Shown here one piece after another: positions 23,531 to 35,823 of a stretch of 64,000 nt of DNA. A program made the translations under genes and the position numbers. The notes under the pieces were generated by a model, which saw only the letters and a program-made list of their open reading frames with translations, had not been told where the DNA came from and did no database searches. Source of the stretch: Hedera helix (lineage: Eukaryota > Streptophyta > Magnoliopsida > Apiales > Araliaceae); assembly GCA_947179155.2 (NCBI GenBank), contig OX359286.1:17056413-17120412 (forward strand), in the 5' to 3' direction. Position 1 is the first letter of the stretch, and each line of letters begins with the position of its first letter.

Positions 23531-23640
23531 TTAACTTTTTCCAGATAAGAGTTATGACTAGCTAATGCTTCCAATCCTCCTATGCCAGGTATGCCTCCCA
23601 TGTCACAAAATTTTAAGAAATCATCCCCAACCATGTAAGT

Positions 23641-24351
23641 TATGCTTTGAGAAATGTAGCATCCAATCTATTATGTAAACCATGCTTTGAGAGATGCAAA
23701 GACACGATACCCAAATTTGAAAAATTGTGCATATGCCTTGGTGATAGGTAGTAGAAAGCATCGCCATTATTTTCAAGGTCAGGTTATCGTTATCTTTACT
23801 GATCAGTCATTGAAGAATGTGCTTCAAAAGATGGATGCTTTGAGAAGAATGGTTGCATAGGCAATTGAGCTCAATCAGTATGTTTTGGACTAACGGCCTT
23901 GGACAACCATCAAGGGACACACTTTGGCAAATTTCACGATTGAATGTACCTTTCTTGATGGATGAGTCGGCTATGGTTATTGGAGTCTTTAATGAGGGGC
24001 AACAAGCTCCCTCATTGGCATGGACTTTATATGTAAATGGTTTATCCAATATAGATGCTATTAGGGTTGGGGTTATCTTGACTAGTCTGCAAGGATTCAA
24101 AGTCCAGCAAACAATTAAATTTTAATTTTATGCTACTAACAATGAGGCGGAATATGTGACAATATTGGCGGGTTTGAGGTTGGCACGGTGTCTACAGGTC
24201 CGTTATATCCTTATCTTTAGTGACTCAAAGTTAGTGGTTAAGTAGATACAAAGGGAATACAAGGCTCAGGGGACAAGGATGACCAAATATCTATTTGAAA
24301 TGAAGGTGTTATTGTAGCGACTTGATTCTTATTCACTTCACGGCATATAAC
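23641..24351 (+). pseudogene. Tat-like gypsy pol: end of reverse transcriptase and RNase H
   Basis: The plus-strand reading contains YYVNHALRDAKTRYPNL, AYALVIGSRKHRHYFQ, IVIFTDQSL, then the second RNase H typical of Tat elements: WTLYVNGLSN (first catalytic Asp replaced by Asn), GVILTS, AEYVTILAGLRLA and FSDSKLVV. Several stops (for example in the MVA.AIELNQY stretch). Reading resumes after the copia insertion at 37666 with KLFKLAATQVESFGGSIY. The earlier gag, protease and reverse transcriptase parts are not in the window. Confidence 0.85.
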
Positions 24352-26190
24352 TGAAAGTAGTATGCCCTCAAGCCAATTACATTTGATGTGATAAGCATAT
24401 ACTTTGTAATCTTATTCGTTTATTAATAAAAAAGAATCAAGGCATTTCTTTATTCATGATTAATTACTTGAATTAATCAAATGGATAAACCCATAGTTTT
24501 TGAGCAATGCTTTTAGAACCATGATGAGGATCATGCTAATGAGATCTAAATTCAAGACAGCTCAAAACTAAAATTGTTCCTAATCGTTGGATCACTAAAA
24601 AGGGGATTAGTAGATACGAATAGATTGGTACATACTATGCTTGCTCTTATGAAGAGGATGATTGATCTCATAATCATTTGTGTAGAGACACTAAAGCAAG
24701 TATGTAGGTGCTTATTAGAGAATAAGTTCACTGAACGTGACTCGCTCAAGGAACACCTAATGGAGTCTTACTTGCCTGTCAATAGGAGTTCCTTTTGTGA
24801 TAGTAGTACAAGTGATCCTTGGACTTGAGATCATCATAGTATCTTGGGTATGATGAATTATGTTTTGACATATTCCTTAAAACCTTTAGAGTGTATCAAA
24901 GGATATGATCGGATATAATAAGTCATGCATGGAGATAGGTGAATAATCAACAAAGAATCTACAACTTCTAGTAAAAGAAGAGAATGTCCTATGCGATTCG
25001 ATAAATGACAACTCAGTAGTCCTTGGCCAAGGCAGAATGAAAATTAGAAAGTAGTTTCTAATTTACATTAATTAGAGTTATTCATTTAAGGATCAAAATG
25101 CATATAATCAAATAATATAAGATTTGACAGTTATACCATGTCTTATATTTGATTGGGACGTTGTAAGGTAGAAGGATTGAATTGTACGGTAACTATTCGC
25201 TGAATAGGTTCTTTTGTGATTAAATGTTGAAATCTATATTATCTGAAAATTCGTTGATCGCTAAGGGGGCTTACCCTTATTATGGAATAAATATTATTTA
25301 TTTAAATAAATTAAATAGTTTAATTTATTTATATAAATAAGATTAGAATAATTCTAATTAATTTATTCTATAACCGGTTTAATATGGAAAACCTAAAGGG
25401 TCACATCGCAAAAGAAAAATAATTATTTAAGAAGTAAATGGCATAATTGTAATAATGAATTAAGTATATTTAATTTATACTATGTGGATAGAATAAATTA
25501 AATAGCTTAATATTTATTATTTAGTATTTTGGAAATACTAATTATAAATTAATAAGAGGAGTCTTATTACTATTATTACTATTATCATTATTATTTAGTT
25601 CCTAAATGGTTTAGGAATTAATTAATAAGAGTACTCTCATAATTGATAATTAAGTTCCTAAATAGTATAGGAATTATAATTATTATATTAAATTAATTAA
25701 GATCCTAATTAGATTAGGAGTTTAATTAAAAACCCTATTCCTAAAGGTGTTAGGAGGATTTACTAAGTCTATAAATAAGAGAAGTCTTATTATGGATTAG
25801 GGTTACACACATATACTTCCATAAGTTTTTAGGAGAGTACTCACATATTCCCTAGAGAGAGAAAACTAGGGTTTGCCAAAACCCACTTCTTGAATTATTA
25901 TTATTCCTTGGTGGATCACCTCTAGAGGCCAAACACTTGGGTGGCTAACGTTGATCATTGGAATCCAATCGGTGAAATTAAAGGAGAACGCGAAGGATTT
26001 GGAGGTGAACTTGTACCCGTTGAAGCTTTGAGTTCTACAAGGGTATATCTCTAACTTCTTCTTTATTAATTAATAGTTGCACATAAAGGTCGATCCTGGA
26101 TTATGGTTTGTAAAATTTTAAATTTGATTTTACCATGCTTCCGCTATTTTATGCAATTTGATTGCGTCTATAATTTATTACAAACCAACA
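24352..26190 (+). repeat. 5' LTR of the copia element
   Basis: TGAAAGTAG...ACCAACA. TATA box at 25770-25777 (TATAAATA), followed within about 80-100 bp by GAGAGAGAAAACTAGGG, a likely leader. Near-identical to 35824-37665 and related to 3447-4911. Confidence 0.95.
25770..25777 (+). promoter_or_regulatory. TATA box of the copia 5' LTR
   Basis: TATAAATA in TCTATAAATAAGAG. The same box is at 37245-37252 in the 3' LTR. Upstream are CTAATTAGATTAG- and CCTAAA..TTTAGG-type inverted words. Confidence 0.55.
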
Positions 26191-26191
26191 G

Positions 26192-26204
26192 TGGTATCAG
26201 AGCC
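26192..26204 (+). promoter_or_regulatory. Primer-binding site, tRNA-Met
   Basis: TGGTATCAGAGCC, a perfect match to the complement of the initiator tRNA-Met 3' end, 1 bp after the 5' LTR. Confidence 0.95.
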
Positions 26205-26339
26205 AAACTTTATGCGAATTATTAATTATTTTAATTTCATATATGTATGGGTATATGTTGAGAACAATTTATTGGGTATAATTTATTGTATAAAATTATT
26301 ATTTTTATACCAAAAAATGGAGTCACGGTTGGTATAATA

Positions 26340-26860
26340 AAAGCAGCAGCCCACGGTGATAATATATATATGTATATTATAATTGTGATCCCAATTTCGG
26401 AAAAGCAGGAATCAATAAAGCAATTTTCGGTTTTTGGTGTGTATTAAGCCATGGTTTTGGAAATAATATATATGATATAGGTGTCCCAAAATCATTGTCA
26501 CCGACAAAGACTTTATGCAGCCCACGGGTTATATATATATATACTACCGAAATGTACTATATATATATATATATATATCACCTACTGTTTCGGTTTATAT
26601 ATATATAACATGTTTGCAATTTTGGTTATATATGTATACTAGCAGCCAATTTTCGGAGATATATATATATATATATATATATATAGTAGCAGCCACGATT
26701 TTTCCGGAAAAGAGCAGCCACGATTTCGGGTAAAGTGCAAAAGCAAGCCACTTTCGGATTAATATATATATATATATATGTTATTACCGAATGTTAGTAT
26801 ATATATATATTATTAATATATATGATATATTTATAATATATATATTAATTAGCCAAATAG
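26340..26860. repeat. (TA)n tracts alternating with GCAGCCAC...TTTCGG
   Basis: GCAGCC(C/A)ACG or close variants at about 26349, 26517, 26642, 26689, 26715 and 26746, followed by TTTCGG-like words and TA runs of 8-22 bp. Confidence 0.8.
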
Positions 26861-27871
26861 TTTGGTAATTTTGTATTGATTTTAAAATTACAAAATAAAA
26901 GAGTTTATTTTGGGTAATTTTAAAATAATAAAAAAAATAGTTTATTTTAAATAATTTTATAATTAAAATAAAAGGTTTATTTTAAACATGAAATTGGATT
27001 TCATGCAACTTTAAATTGCCCATTAAATGATACCAATACATATATGGAATGTTTTATTTAATTCATGATGAATATTATTTATTGATATATATGTTGATAT
27101 ATATGATAATAAATGGGATTGATTATGGACTATTGACCAATGTGATTGGATTTAGTTTTAAATGGATGCATGAATGAATGGGTTTTATAAATGGGGTCTG
27201 CGTACCTCGTCTTTCTAATTTTTCTTATGTATAATTCTATCTCCCTCCTATGTACTTCCCCTTGACTGTTGATCAAGGTTTTTTATTTATTATAAATAAT
27301 TTGTAATAGAAATAGTTAGAATTATTTTGAAGAATTGGAGCAAAGGAGCAAGGAGCGCATGAAGACCCATTTGTAATGGAGCCCAGATTTAAATGTAATA
27401 GTTATATTTAATTTAATTTATTATTGCACCCTAGGTTTGACCTTTTGGTTCACTTGGTGGCTCTAGTGAACCAAACTAGAATAAAAGTTCATAATCAATC
27501 CAAGTAGAATATAGTATTCTATATGTGCAAGCTTGTTTATATATATTATATATTATCCAAACATGCTTCGCATGTTAAATAATATGACGCGTATTTTATA
27601 TATATATGTGCATGCGCGCTAAATAAGATGAGACAATTAATATTAATAAACCCCTCATGATGTAGAATAAATATTATTTATAAAATAAATTAAAATGTTT
27701 AATTCATGAATTAAAGGAGTTTAATTCAATTAAATAAAATTAGAATTGTTCTAATTTATTTATTCTACTACTCATAATATTAAGTTGTAACGTTCAAAGA
27801 TATTTATTAAAAATATCGAACGTCGCCTTCTAGCATGGTAAAACGATAGAGTATCAAATAATCATTATAAG

Positions 27872-28162
27872 TTTGTTGTGTCACACAAGGCTTATATTAA
27901 TTTTTTGAGATGTTGTTTTATCACATTTGATGTTTATAAAAAGAATTGAACATTACTGTTTTGTTGTGTCACACAAGGACGGTCTTTTTCTCTTCTAATA
28001 TAAGAAAATGCTAGGTTGGACTTAACTTGGATAATTTTGATTTGGATGTGTCACACATGATCATAATAATCTAAGAGGCAAAATAAAAGGAGTTACATGT
28101 TAATGTAATTGACAAGAGTTGTCTACCTATTTATTTATATATCGTTTGTTGTGTCACACAAG
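27872..28162 (+). repeat. Four copies of TTTGTTGTGTCACACAAGG
   Basis: Copies at 27872-27890, 27960-27978, 28041-28059 (variant GGATGTGTCACACATG) and 28144-28162, spaced about 80-100 bp. The core TGTGTCACACA is a near-perfect palindrome. Confidence 0.9.
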
Positions 28163-28440
28163 GCTATATACATTTGAAATATGATCCTTATTCTCACTAG
28201 CAAATCTTTAACTAGTTTTGCCGAACTATATAAGGAGGGTAATATAGTTTGATGAAAATAGTGGGAGACACCATTTTAAATAAAGACCTAATTTATTTTG
28301 GTAATTAATAAAATGAATGCATGTTAATGTTGTTATTAATTCACTTAAAGAATATTGCTATGTTTAATTCACTAACACTGCATAGCATATTAGATGCTAA
28401 CAATTAATCGAACCGAATTGTTCGGATTGATTAAACAAAT

Positions 28441-29145
28441 TTGAGAAAAGTTCTCAATGCTGAAAAGCTAGCAAATGTCCTTAATTTGCCTATTCCTGCA
28501 AACATTGCAGACTAAGCCTATGAGGAAGATATTGTTATTTTAAGAAATAGCAAGATGATGCAAAGGTGGTTCAATGCATCATGCTCGCATCCATAAGTAT
28601 CGAGTTACAGCGTCAACACGAGAAAATTGATGCACCTACTATATTGTTGCACATTCAATAGTTGTTTGGTGAGCAAAATAGGTCAACTAGATATAAGATA
28701 TCTAATGAGCTCTTCCAATCTATAATAACCAATGGCACTACAGTAAAGACACGTGTCCTAAAGATGATTAATCCGATTGATAAATTAGAACACCTAGGTT
28801 TTGTCAAAGATGGAGAGTTAAGTCAAGATTCGATCTTGCAGTCACTCGCTGACTCCCTTTCACAAATTGTTGTGAACTTTAACATTAATAAGCTTGAAGT
28901 CAGTTTACCTGATTTGCTTAAATATGTTGAATAAGTTGAGAGTCACTTTCCTTCCAAGAAAGACCAAGTCTTACTATTAGGTGAATCTTCTAAGTTGAAG
29001 AAGATGGCCAAAGGTGTTTCTGAGGAGTCAGAAGAGATAGAAGGCAAAAGAAAGGCTAAACAAAGGACATAAATAAAAGTGATCCCGAGAGCAAAGGAGT
29101 TTGCTTTCATTGCGATAAGCTGAGACACTGGAAGAGGAACTGCAA
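28441..29145 (+). pseudogene. Copia gag (defective)
   Basis: The plus-strand reading has VLNAEKLANVLNLPIP, then an open stretch 28662-28934 with LFGEQNRSTRYKISNELF, TRVLKMINPIDKLEHLGF and DSILQSLADSLSQIVVNFNINK, the conserved plant copia capsid order. A zinc knuckle near 29100-29140 reads C-F-H-C-D-K-L-R-H-W-K-R-N-C, with all metal ligands present. At least four stops and two frameshifts separate these blocks, so no Gag protein can be made. Confidence 0.85.
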
Positions 29146-29219
29146 GGTGTATCTTGTAGTAGTTAGGCAGAAGAAGCTTAGTGAAGCTTCAACTACAGAT
29201 ATAGATTTGTTCATAATAA

Positions 29220-29992
29220 AATAGAATTTTCTATAAGTCAAATTTCTACTTAGGTATTAGATACCGGCTAGTGGTCTCACATATGCAAGTCGTTGCAGAG
29301 ACTAAGCGGAAGTAGAAAGCTAAACAAATGATAAGTAATCATGTGCTGGGGAATGAAGCAAAGGTTGCTGCATTAGCCATGGGAACTTATAGTTTAGCAC
29401 TGCTTACGGGCAAGCCTATTAAGTTAGTAAGTTGTTACTAGGTTCCAGTTCTTAGAAACATTATTTCAGTTCCATGTAATGACAAGGAAGGGTTTTTGAC
29501 ATCATAATAATGAACAATCGTTGTTCTGTTTATAATGATAATGTTTTATTTAGAACTGGTTGATTACTTAATGGACTTTTTATACTTGACTTACATGAAA
29601 ATATTTCAAAATTGAACAAACTAAAGAGAAGAGATGACATGGATCATACCTTCATGCAATACTGTTAACTCGGTCATGTTAATGAAACAAGACTAAACAA
29701 GTTCTATAAAGATTGGTTTTTTAGGGCCTTTTGATTATGAATCAAATACAACTTGTGAATATTGTATCATGGACAATATGACTAAATCTTCATTTAGTGG
29801 ACATGGAGAGAGAGTTACAAAGTTGTTAGAGATGGTACACACAGTCGTGTGTGGGACCTATGACAACAAATGCAAGAGAAGGGTATTAATTCATTACTTT
29901 CACTGATAATTCTAGATTTTGATATATGTATTTGCTGAAATACAAATCTAAATCATTTGAAATGTTCAAAGAATTCAAAAGTGAAGTATAGA
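29220..29992 (+). pseudogene. Copia protease and integrase N-part (defective)
   Basis: A protease signature at about 29256-29290 reads LDTG-stop-WSHIC, with a stop in place of the residue after Gly. The pre-integrase and zinc region near 29660-29770 gives LGHVNETRLNKF and CEYCIMDNMTKS. The integrase core opens with HTVVCGTYD and ends in EFKSEV at the solo-LTR insertion. Many stops. Confidence 0.8.
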
Positions 29993-30679
29993 TGTAATAT
30001 CCCGGATATTTGAAAGAATTAGAAATAAGATATTTTGTGTATGCTATTTAATTAATTATTTTAGCTAGCCCATTTGACTGAAATAAATTCCTTGTGTGCT
30101 AGTGAGATTTTTTTTTAAGATCAATAATATATTTAATTTGGAATCTAGAAGAATGTAATAACCGTAGTTATTATCACACCTTGTAAATTAAATTGGAAAA
30201 TTAAGTTTCAACAAGTTGAATTTTGGGGATTAATTTAAATCTTTGTGAGCACGTGATTAATTGGTAAATAATTAAAGGGAAGTCCATGCGATATGAGTAT
30301 ATTAATTAATGGACTAACCTATGAATTTAATGTCAGTGACTCGTCGAAGCGAGAAATTAAATATTCATGTGTACTTGAATATAGCAAACCCTAAAACGGG
30401 ATAAATAATTAAATAAATATTTAATTTTTGTGAGTCATCGTTGTAATTTAAATTAAAAAGTTTAATTATTTAATTATGTGCGTGACGGGTAATTATTTAC
30501 GATACGAAACATAATTAAATTAAACTAGTTACTAATTAATTTATGTAACTAGTATGCTAGTGGATATTTTGGGTGATTAAATTTATCCTAATTTAAGGTG
30601 TTTGGGTGTATTTAAATTGAAACCCCTTTATTAAATTATTTTATGGAATTAAAAATGAGGAAAATTACCCCGTTTATGC

Positions 30680-30740
<61 letters not shown>

Positions 30741-33700
30741 TATACATGGGTGGCCGGATATTTGGCCATGGAGCCCCCACTTAATGTCACTTGGTTGCTT
30801 TTTATTGGTGAACTCCAAATTTATTTCCAATATAGTTCATTAGTGCATGGAAAAGGGAGGTTAAGTTGGAATTAAATTAGATTACAAGTCCATGAGCACT
30901 TGCTAATATTCTATTGGTGGACTCCAAAATTGTTTCAAATTAATTTATTTGTGCATTGAAAGGAGAGATTAGGATGGAGTTGATATTATTTCAATTCCAT
31001 ATTATCTATCATCTTCGAAGGGTATCCATCCTCCAACTATTCATCATCTTCTCCATGAATTTGCTTCAAACCCTAGCTTACTATACTAAGAGAAACCCTT
31101 GATTTTGTGGGAGAGATTGGAAGAAAGCTTCCTTGATCATCCTAACCTTGCTTTCCTCCATTCAAAATTTCTAAAATCTCAAGTATAGAGAGAGAGGAGG
31201 GACACGGTTTGGGAGGAACATAGAGGGAGTGTATGTCATCAATATTCATCAATTATTTTGGCTTGAGGAGGAAGAGATCAAGCAAAACAAAAAGGTTTAA
31301 AAGTTTTCTTCAAACCCTAGTTCTATCTTTTGTTCATTTATTACTTTAAATATTTATGCCATGGTTAGTTGTGGAAGATATATGTGTATTGTAGCCATGG
31401 AGGGCTAGAAGATATAAGGTTGAAGATTTTGATGGAGTTTTTGTGATTTATTGTTCATGAGATACTCTCTTGAGAATTTAAGTATTTTTACATACTAGTT
31501 TATGTGATATTTTGGGTAAAAATATTTTCTAAAACCCTTGTATGCTAAGTTGATGAGATGATCAACTCTTGTTGTTTAAAAATGTTCTATGAGCTTAAAT
31601 CTATGGTTGATCATCATAAGTTTTGTAGAAAAATTGTTTAAGTTGAAAACTAGTTAAGAAACCTTAAGCTATGCTTTCGGTTTTGAGTTTTAAAATCTTA
31701 TGTGTTTATTTGGTATGCTCAGTTTTATGATCTATTATGTTAAAGGTATAAGTTTTGAACAACACCTAGTTGGTATCACGTCAAAATGATTTAAAACGGG
31801 CGCGATACGATTTTTCGAACGAAACTACGCAAAGCTGAAAATGGCCACTGTCGGCAGCCCGCTTTGCGCAGTTTCTGTGTTCATTCCGTAGCTCATTTTA
31901 AAAATCCGTACACGAAGGGACCTAGATTTTCGAGTTCTGGAATTAACCCAACTGGATTGACTAAATTCCGAGTTACGAGTGATTTTATATGATTTTTCCC
32001 ATAAAACTGGCCAAAACTGTTTTCAGTCGAAATGCAATCTGCCCAGACTTTCTGAGGGGTATTTAGGTCATTTAACTTACTGTAAAAATTCTGGGTTTCT
32101 GGATTTTGAAAATATATGTTGTTTTGTAGCCTCTGTCCAAAATTGAGCTCAATCGGAGTTCGTATGAGTGATTTATGGCCAAACAAGTTTTTGCATTACA
32201 GATTGTTAAACTGTTATAACTCACTGTTGGTAACTCGGATTACTCTGAATTTTTTACTGTGTGCTATCTGATATAACAAGAGACTACAGTTTAAATTTCA
32301 GAATTTTATGTTGAGTTTTAGATTTTTAATAAATATTGCAAATTTGGTCAGATTTGGCTCCATTAAAAATAGTAAACTGACTTGAAAAATTAAACAAAAA
32401 TTAATTCGTGCGTATTATATCATATACTAATGATTTCCAGGAAATATTAAAAATAACGAGTCAGTTTGATATTTTTGAAAAATATATTTGTGTATTGAAT
32501 AATTAAAGCTGTATTTATGTATAACTCGAATAAATTATATAACTTGATTTATTCGATCAAGAGGCACTAAAATGACATAATAAAGGTATTATGAGATACA
32601 TATATGCAATATGTGGTGAGTATGTGAATTAAGTGTTAGCTAGATTGTTCAAGGTTAGCACTAACTAGTGGGTAACCTATTAATGATAGGTTTTCAGAAA
32701 TGATTAATAATATTGATGTCTATTTAAAGTGTTATTTATCACTTAAATAACATTAGAAGTTGATTGAGGTGTTACTAGGTAATAGCTCAATATATTATCC
32801 GAGGCGGATAATATTATGACAAATTGTTGAGTTTTGTGGTGCAATTAAGTTAAACCCAGAATAGGGTTCGTTAGCGACTAATTAGTGGTTCGAACTAGGC
32901 GAATATAAGATTAAGCATTTAGTCAAACTTTGACTGATTTTGTGCACCGTTGATCTCACATACCGTGTAGGTGTTACAAGGAACATGAAAGGTTAGCTTA
33001 AGCTGGTTTTGCAATCCAGGCAAGTTTTTCAGATATTGTTGCTATGTGTATAACTGTTGTGTGTACACTTGAAGTATGTGAGAATTTGAATTAAATATGC
33101 TTTTGTGAAATCATATGATGTGTGTTGATTCTATATGATAGAAAGCTTGAGTTAATTGAATAAGTTGAACTGTATGCCATGTACTTATTCTAATGCATGA
33201 TCAGTATGTTGCATAAATAAATTCAAAGCATGAGAAGCATGATGCATTCATATAATGTAATGCATGAAGTACGAGAAGCATGTACAAACATGAATTATGT
33301 GTTACGTGCTATGTGCTATCTGTTAGACTTGCTGAGCCGTCGTGCTCACTCTTGCTTAAACAACATTTTTCAGTTGAATCTCGAGAAATTTAGACAATGT
33401 CGACAAAGACAAAGATTGATACGGGATTGTCATACATGTGCGAATGGTATTAGGCATGGTAATGAAATCTCTACGTACAGAGAGTTAGATGTTTTTGCGA
33501 TAAATCTGTTAAGGTAGTTTGTTTGTATAAATCAAAGTTAGAACAATTGAATAGTTAGTATAACTTGCGATTTGGAACAGATATGAGATATATTATCGTA
33601 TCCTTGTGTACAAAGGAATATTTGTATAAATAAACAAAATTTGAATATGGTATTTAGTGAGTTTATTGTACTCATATTTTTATAACTGACTAGATTATAT

Positions 33701-33949
33701 TATATTCGGTCTGAGATGTTATTAAGTAAAGATTTCGATTATGAGACAGGATCATGATATAGTTTTGAATAAACTCTGTTTTAAACAACTACGGTATAGT
33801 TGTAGATTGTGAATGAGATTGTAAGAATTTTTAAATAAACTAGTTTTATCAATTATATTATTGAGATATATTGTGGATTTAAGTACAAGGTTGTACGTCT
33901 AACGAGCGGGATCCGGCGTGGCCAGCACGCGAATTTTCGGGTCGTTACA
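29993..33949 (+). mobile_element. Solo LTR of a large gypsy family (plus), TSD ATAGA
   Basis: Begins TGTAATATCCCGG and ends TTTTCGGGTCGTTACA, with ATAGA at 29988-29992 and 33950-33954. Without it the copia integrase reading continues from EFKSEV into the KSIKVLRLD block. Length 3957 bp with no gag-pol. It includes a (TA)n(CA)n tract (30683-30742), a GA-rich leader-like stretch near 31170-31230, a GC-richer block near 31795-31880 and the hairpin motif shared with other large LTRs (33325-33357). It must be younger than the copia element it interrupts. Confidence 0.95.
30683..30742. repeat. (TA)n(CA)n microsatellite
   Basis: About 45 bp of TA followed by CACACACACACA, inside the solo LTR 29993-33949. 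Produces spurious Ile/Tyr-repeat frames on both strands. Confidence 0.95.
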
Positions 33950-33954
33950 ATAGA

Positions 33955-35810
33955 AACTAAAGGCCAAAAGTATTAAAGTTCTTCGATTAGATTGAGAAGG
34001 GAATACTTAAGCAATAAGTTTCTAGATCATCTCAAGCGAAATGAAATTCTCACATAATGGACATGGTGATGATCCATGATGAGTTATACCAATCTTCCAG
34101 TATCATTCTAAGGTTATACCTTAGAAACGATCGCATATCTACTAAATCAGATACCTTCTTATTTCCTCCTCAAGACTTCATATGAGTCATGGATAGGGAG
34201 GAAACCAAGTCTTAAGTATGTTAAGATTTGGATTGTCCAGCTTATATCAAAAAGTTTGACAGTGATAAGCTTGGGACAAGATCTGATAAGTGTAAACTTG
34301 TGGGATATCTTAAAGAAAGTTTAGGGTATCACTTCTATAATCCGACTAACTAAAAGGTGTTTGTTGAAACACGCTGCCTTATAAGAAAAGAAGTTTTTCC
34401 TTAAAGGGTTAGTGGGAGTAAAATAGATCTTGAAGAAGTTCAAGAACCACAAAACACTACAGATTAAGTGAAGGAATCTGTATAAGTAGATAAACCTATT
34501 GTACCACAACCAAGTCGTAAATCTAGTTTAGTACCGAAGATACCTAAATGGTATGGATTCATCATAGATGATGGTGATGAGGTACGCATCATAGTGGATG
34601 ATGATCCAGTTACATACGATGAGGTATGAGTATTAGATACTCAAGAGAAATGATTGATAATCATAAAATTCGAAATGGGTCTTTGGAGAAAGACTAAATG
34701 CAGATGGCAAGGTGGAGACCTATAAGACCTGACTAGTGGTAAAAAGATTTCAAATAAAGTCAATGAGTTGACTAAAATAAAATTTTTCACTAGTGAAAAT
34801 GCATATATAAATTCGGATTTTATTTGCAATTGTAGCTTACTATACAAAATGATGTATGTATGATACAACCAAGATGATTTATCTCTATATAGATGGAGTA
34901 AATCAAGTATGAAAGCTACAACGATCCAATTTTGGATTGAAGCAAGTTTCTCGAAAATGGAACATCCGTTTTGATGAGATAATCAAAAGTGTTTGATTAT
35001 ATCAAAGACGATAATGAACCAAGTGTGTACAAAGGTTAGTGGGAGCACTGTGACATTCCAACTATTATATGTTGATATAATATTGATAAGGAATGACATA
35101 CTGATGCTACAATCAGTAAAGATGTGGTTGTCTAAACACTTCTTCGTGAAGGACTTGGGAGAAACATCCTATATTTTGGGGATAAAGATCTATAGAGATA
35201 GATCACCAAGGATGCTCGGTTTAACACAAAAATTGTACATCAATTCGTTCATATGTACTAGACTTGATATTGCTTATGTACGATAAGCAGATATCAGTTT
35301 CATTTCAGAAGAAGAATATTAGAAAAGAGTTTCTAATGATGAGTCTGATATCAAACTAGAGGGCTTAACAAACTCAAGTTTGTTCAGACTAATCAAGATA
35401 ACAGCATATCCGTTTCAGGTAATATGATTACGTTGAACGGTGTTGCAGTGAGTTGGAAAGGTTCCAAACAGCAAGGAGTTGCTGATTTAGTGACAGATAC
35501 ATAATAAATAACTATAAGTGAAGCTGCAAAGGTGATTGTTTGGTTCAATAAGTTCATTACAGAACCTATAATGGTTCTTAGTATTAAAGGAGTTTAATTA
35601 GCCAAAGAACCTAGGTCTCATCTGAAATCCAAACATATGCTGCAGCACTTTCATATGATTAGATGAATCATTGAAAATAAGATGACACCATAGAGATGGT
35701 AGACTCTTAGAACAACATTACAGATCCATTAACTAAAGCATTTACTAAGCAATTTGTACGCCACTTAGAGAAGAATGGTATGGGGATACCAAAGGGCGAT
35801 TGGCTTTAGT
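33955..35810 (+). pseudogene. Copia integrase end, reverse transcriptase and RNase H (defective)
   Basis: Blocks in order: KSIKVLRLD; integrase C-part with GRKPSLKYVKIW and VGYLKES.GYHFYNPT; reverse transcriptase with RWQGGDL, an open stretch 34993-35286 (LLYVDIILIRND, FFVKDLGETSYILGIKIYRDRS); RNase H with VSWKGSKQQG and AKEPRSHLKSKH. The catalytic YVDD is YVDI here, so the polymerase would be inactive even without the stops. The block containing the central part of the polymerase (KTAFLNG region) appears deleted. It ends at the polypurine tract. Confidence 0.85.
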
Positions 35811-35812
35811 GC

Positions 35813-35822
35813 AAGTGGGAGA
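35813..35822 (+). promoter_or_regulatory. Polypurine tract of the copia element
   Basis: AAGTGGGAGA directly before the 3' LTR, the usual plus-strand priming site. Confidence 0.85.
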
Positions 35823-35823
35823 T

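Larger units (their letters stand above)
9055..23640 (-). mobile_element. Degraded copia element (minus), split by three insertions
   Basis: Copia coding blocks in order on the minus strand: gag (23530 to 22994, then 20015 to 19380), protease and pre-integrase (19405 to 19379, then 16047 to 15505), integrase core and linker (10354 to about 9200). Each gap is an insertion bounded by a 5-bp duplication, and the reading continues across each one: CTTCT at 20016-20020/22989-22993, ACAAT at 16048-16052/19374-19378, GTAAT at 10355-10359/15500-15504. Reverse transcriptase, RNase H and both LTRs are absent; the left end meets a CACTA terminus and the right end meets Tat-like pol near 23620-23650. All blocks carry stops or frameshifts. 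Confidence 0.8.
26205..28440 (+). other. Long untranslated leader of the copia element
   Basis: About 2.2 kb between primer site and gag with no usable frame, which is long for copia. It holds (TA)n tracts mixed with GCAGCCAC/TTTCGG words (26340-26860) and four copies of a palindromic word (27872-28162). Probably carries packaging or dimer-linkage signals, but this is inferred from position only. Confidence 0.6.

Noticed and set aside
24574..24828. 84-codon frame repeated in all three copia LTRs (also 36046-36300 and 4443-4691 minus)
   Set aside because: It starts at TTG, lies wholly in LTR sequence and has an equally long frame on the other strand. Two of the copies are a recent LTR pair, so conservation is expected without coding.
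26515..26733. Ile/Tyr repeat frame (and similar at 30636-30843, 55873-56068)
   Set aside because: Translations of (TA)n microsatellites, open on both strands.
27872..28162. CRISPR-like spaced repeats
   Set aside because: Only four imperfect copies, irregular spacing, and the sequence is inside a plant copia leader; a eukaryotic genome has no CRISPR array.
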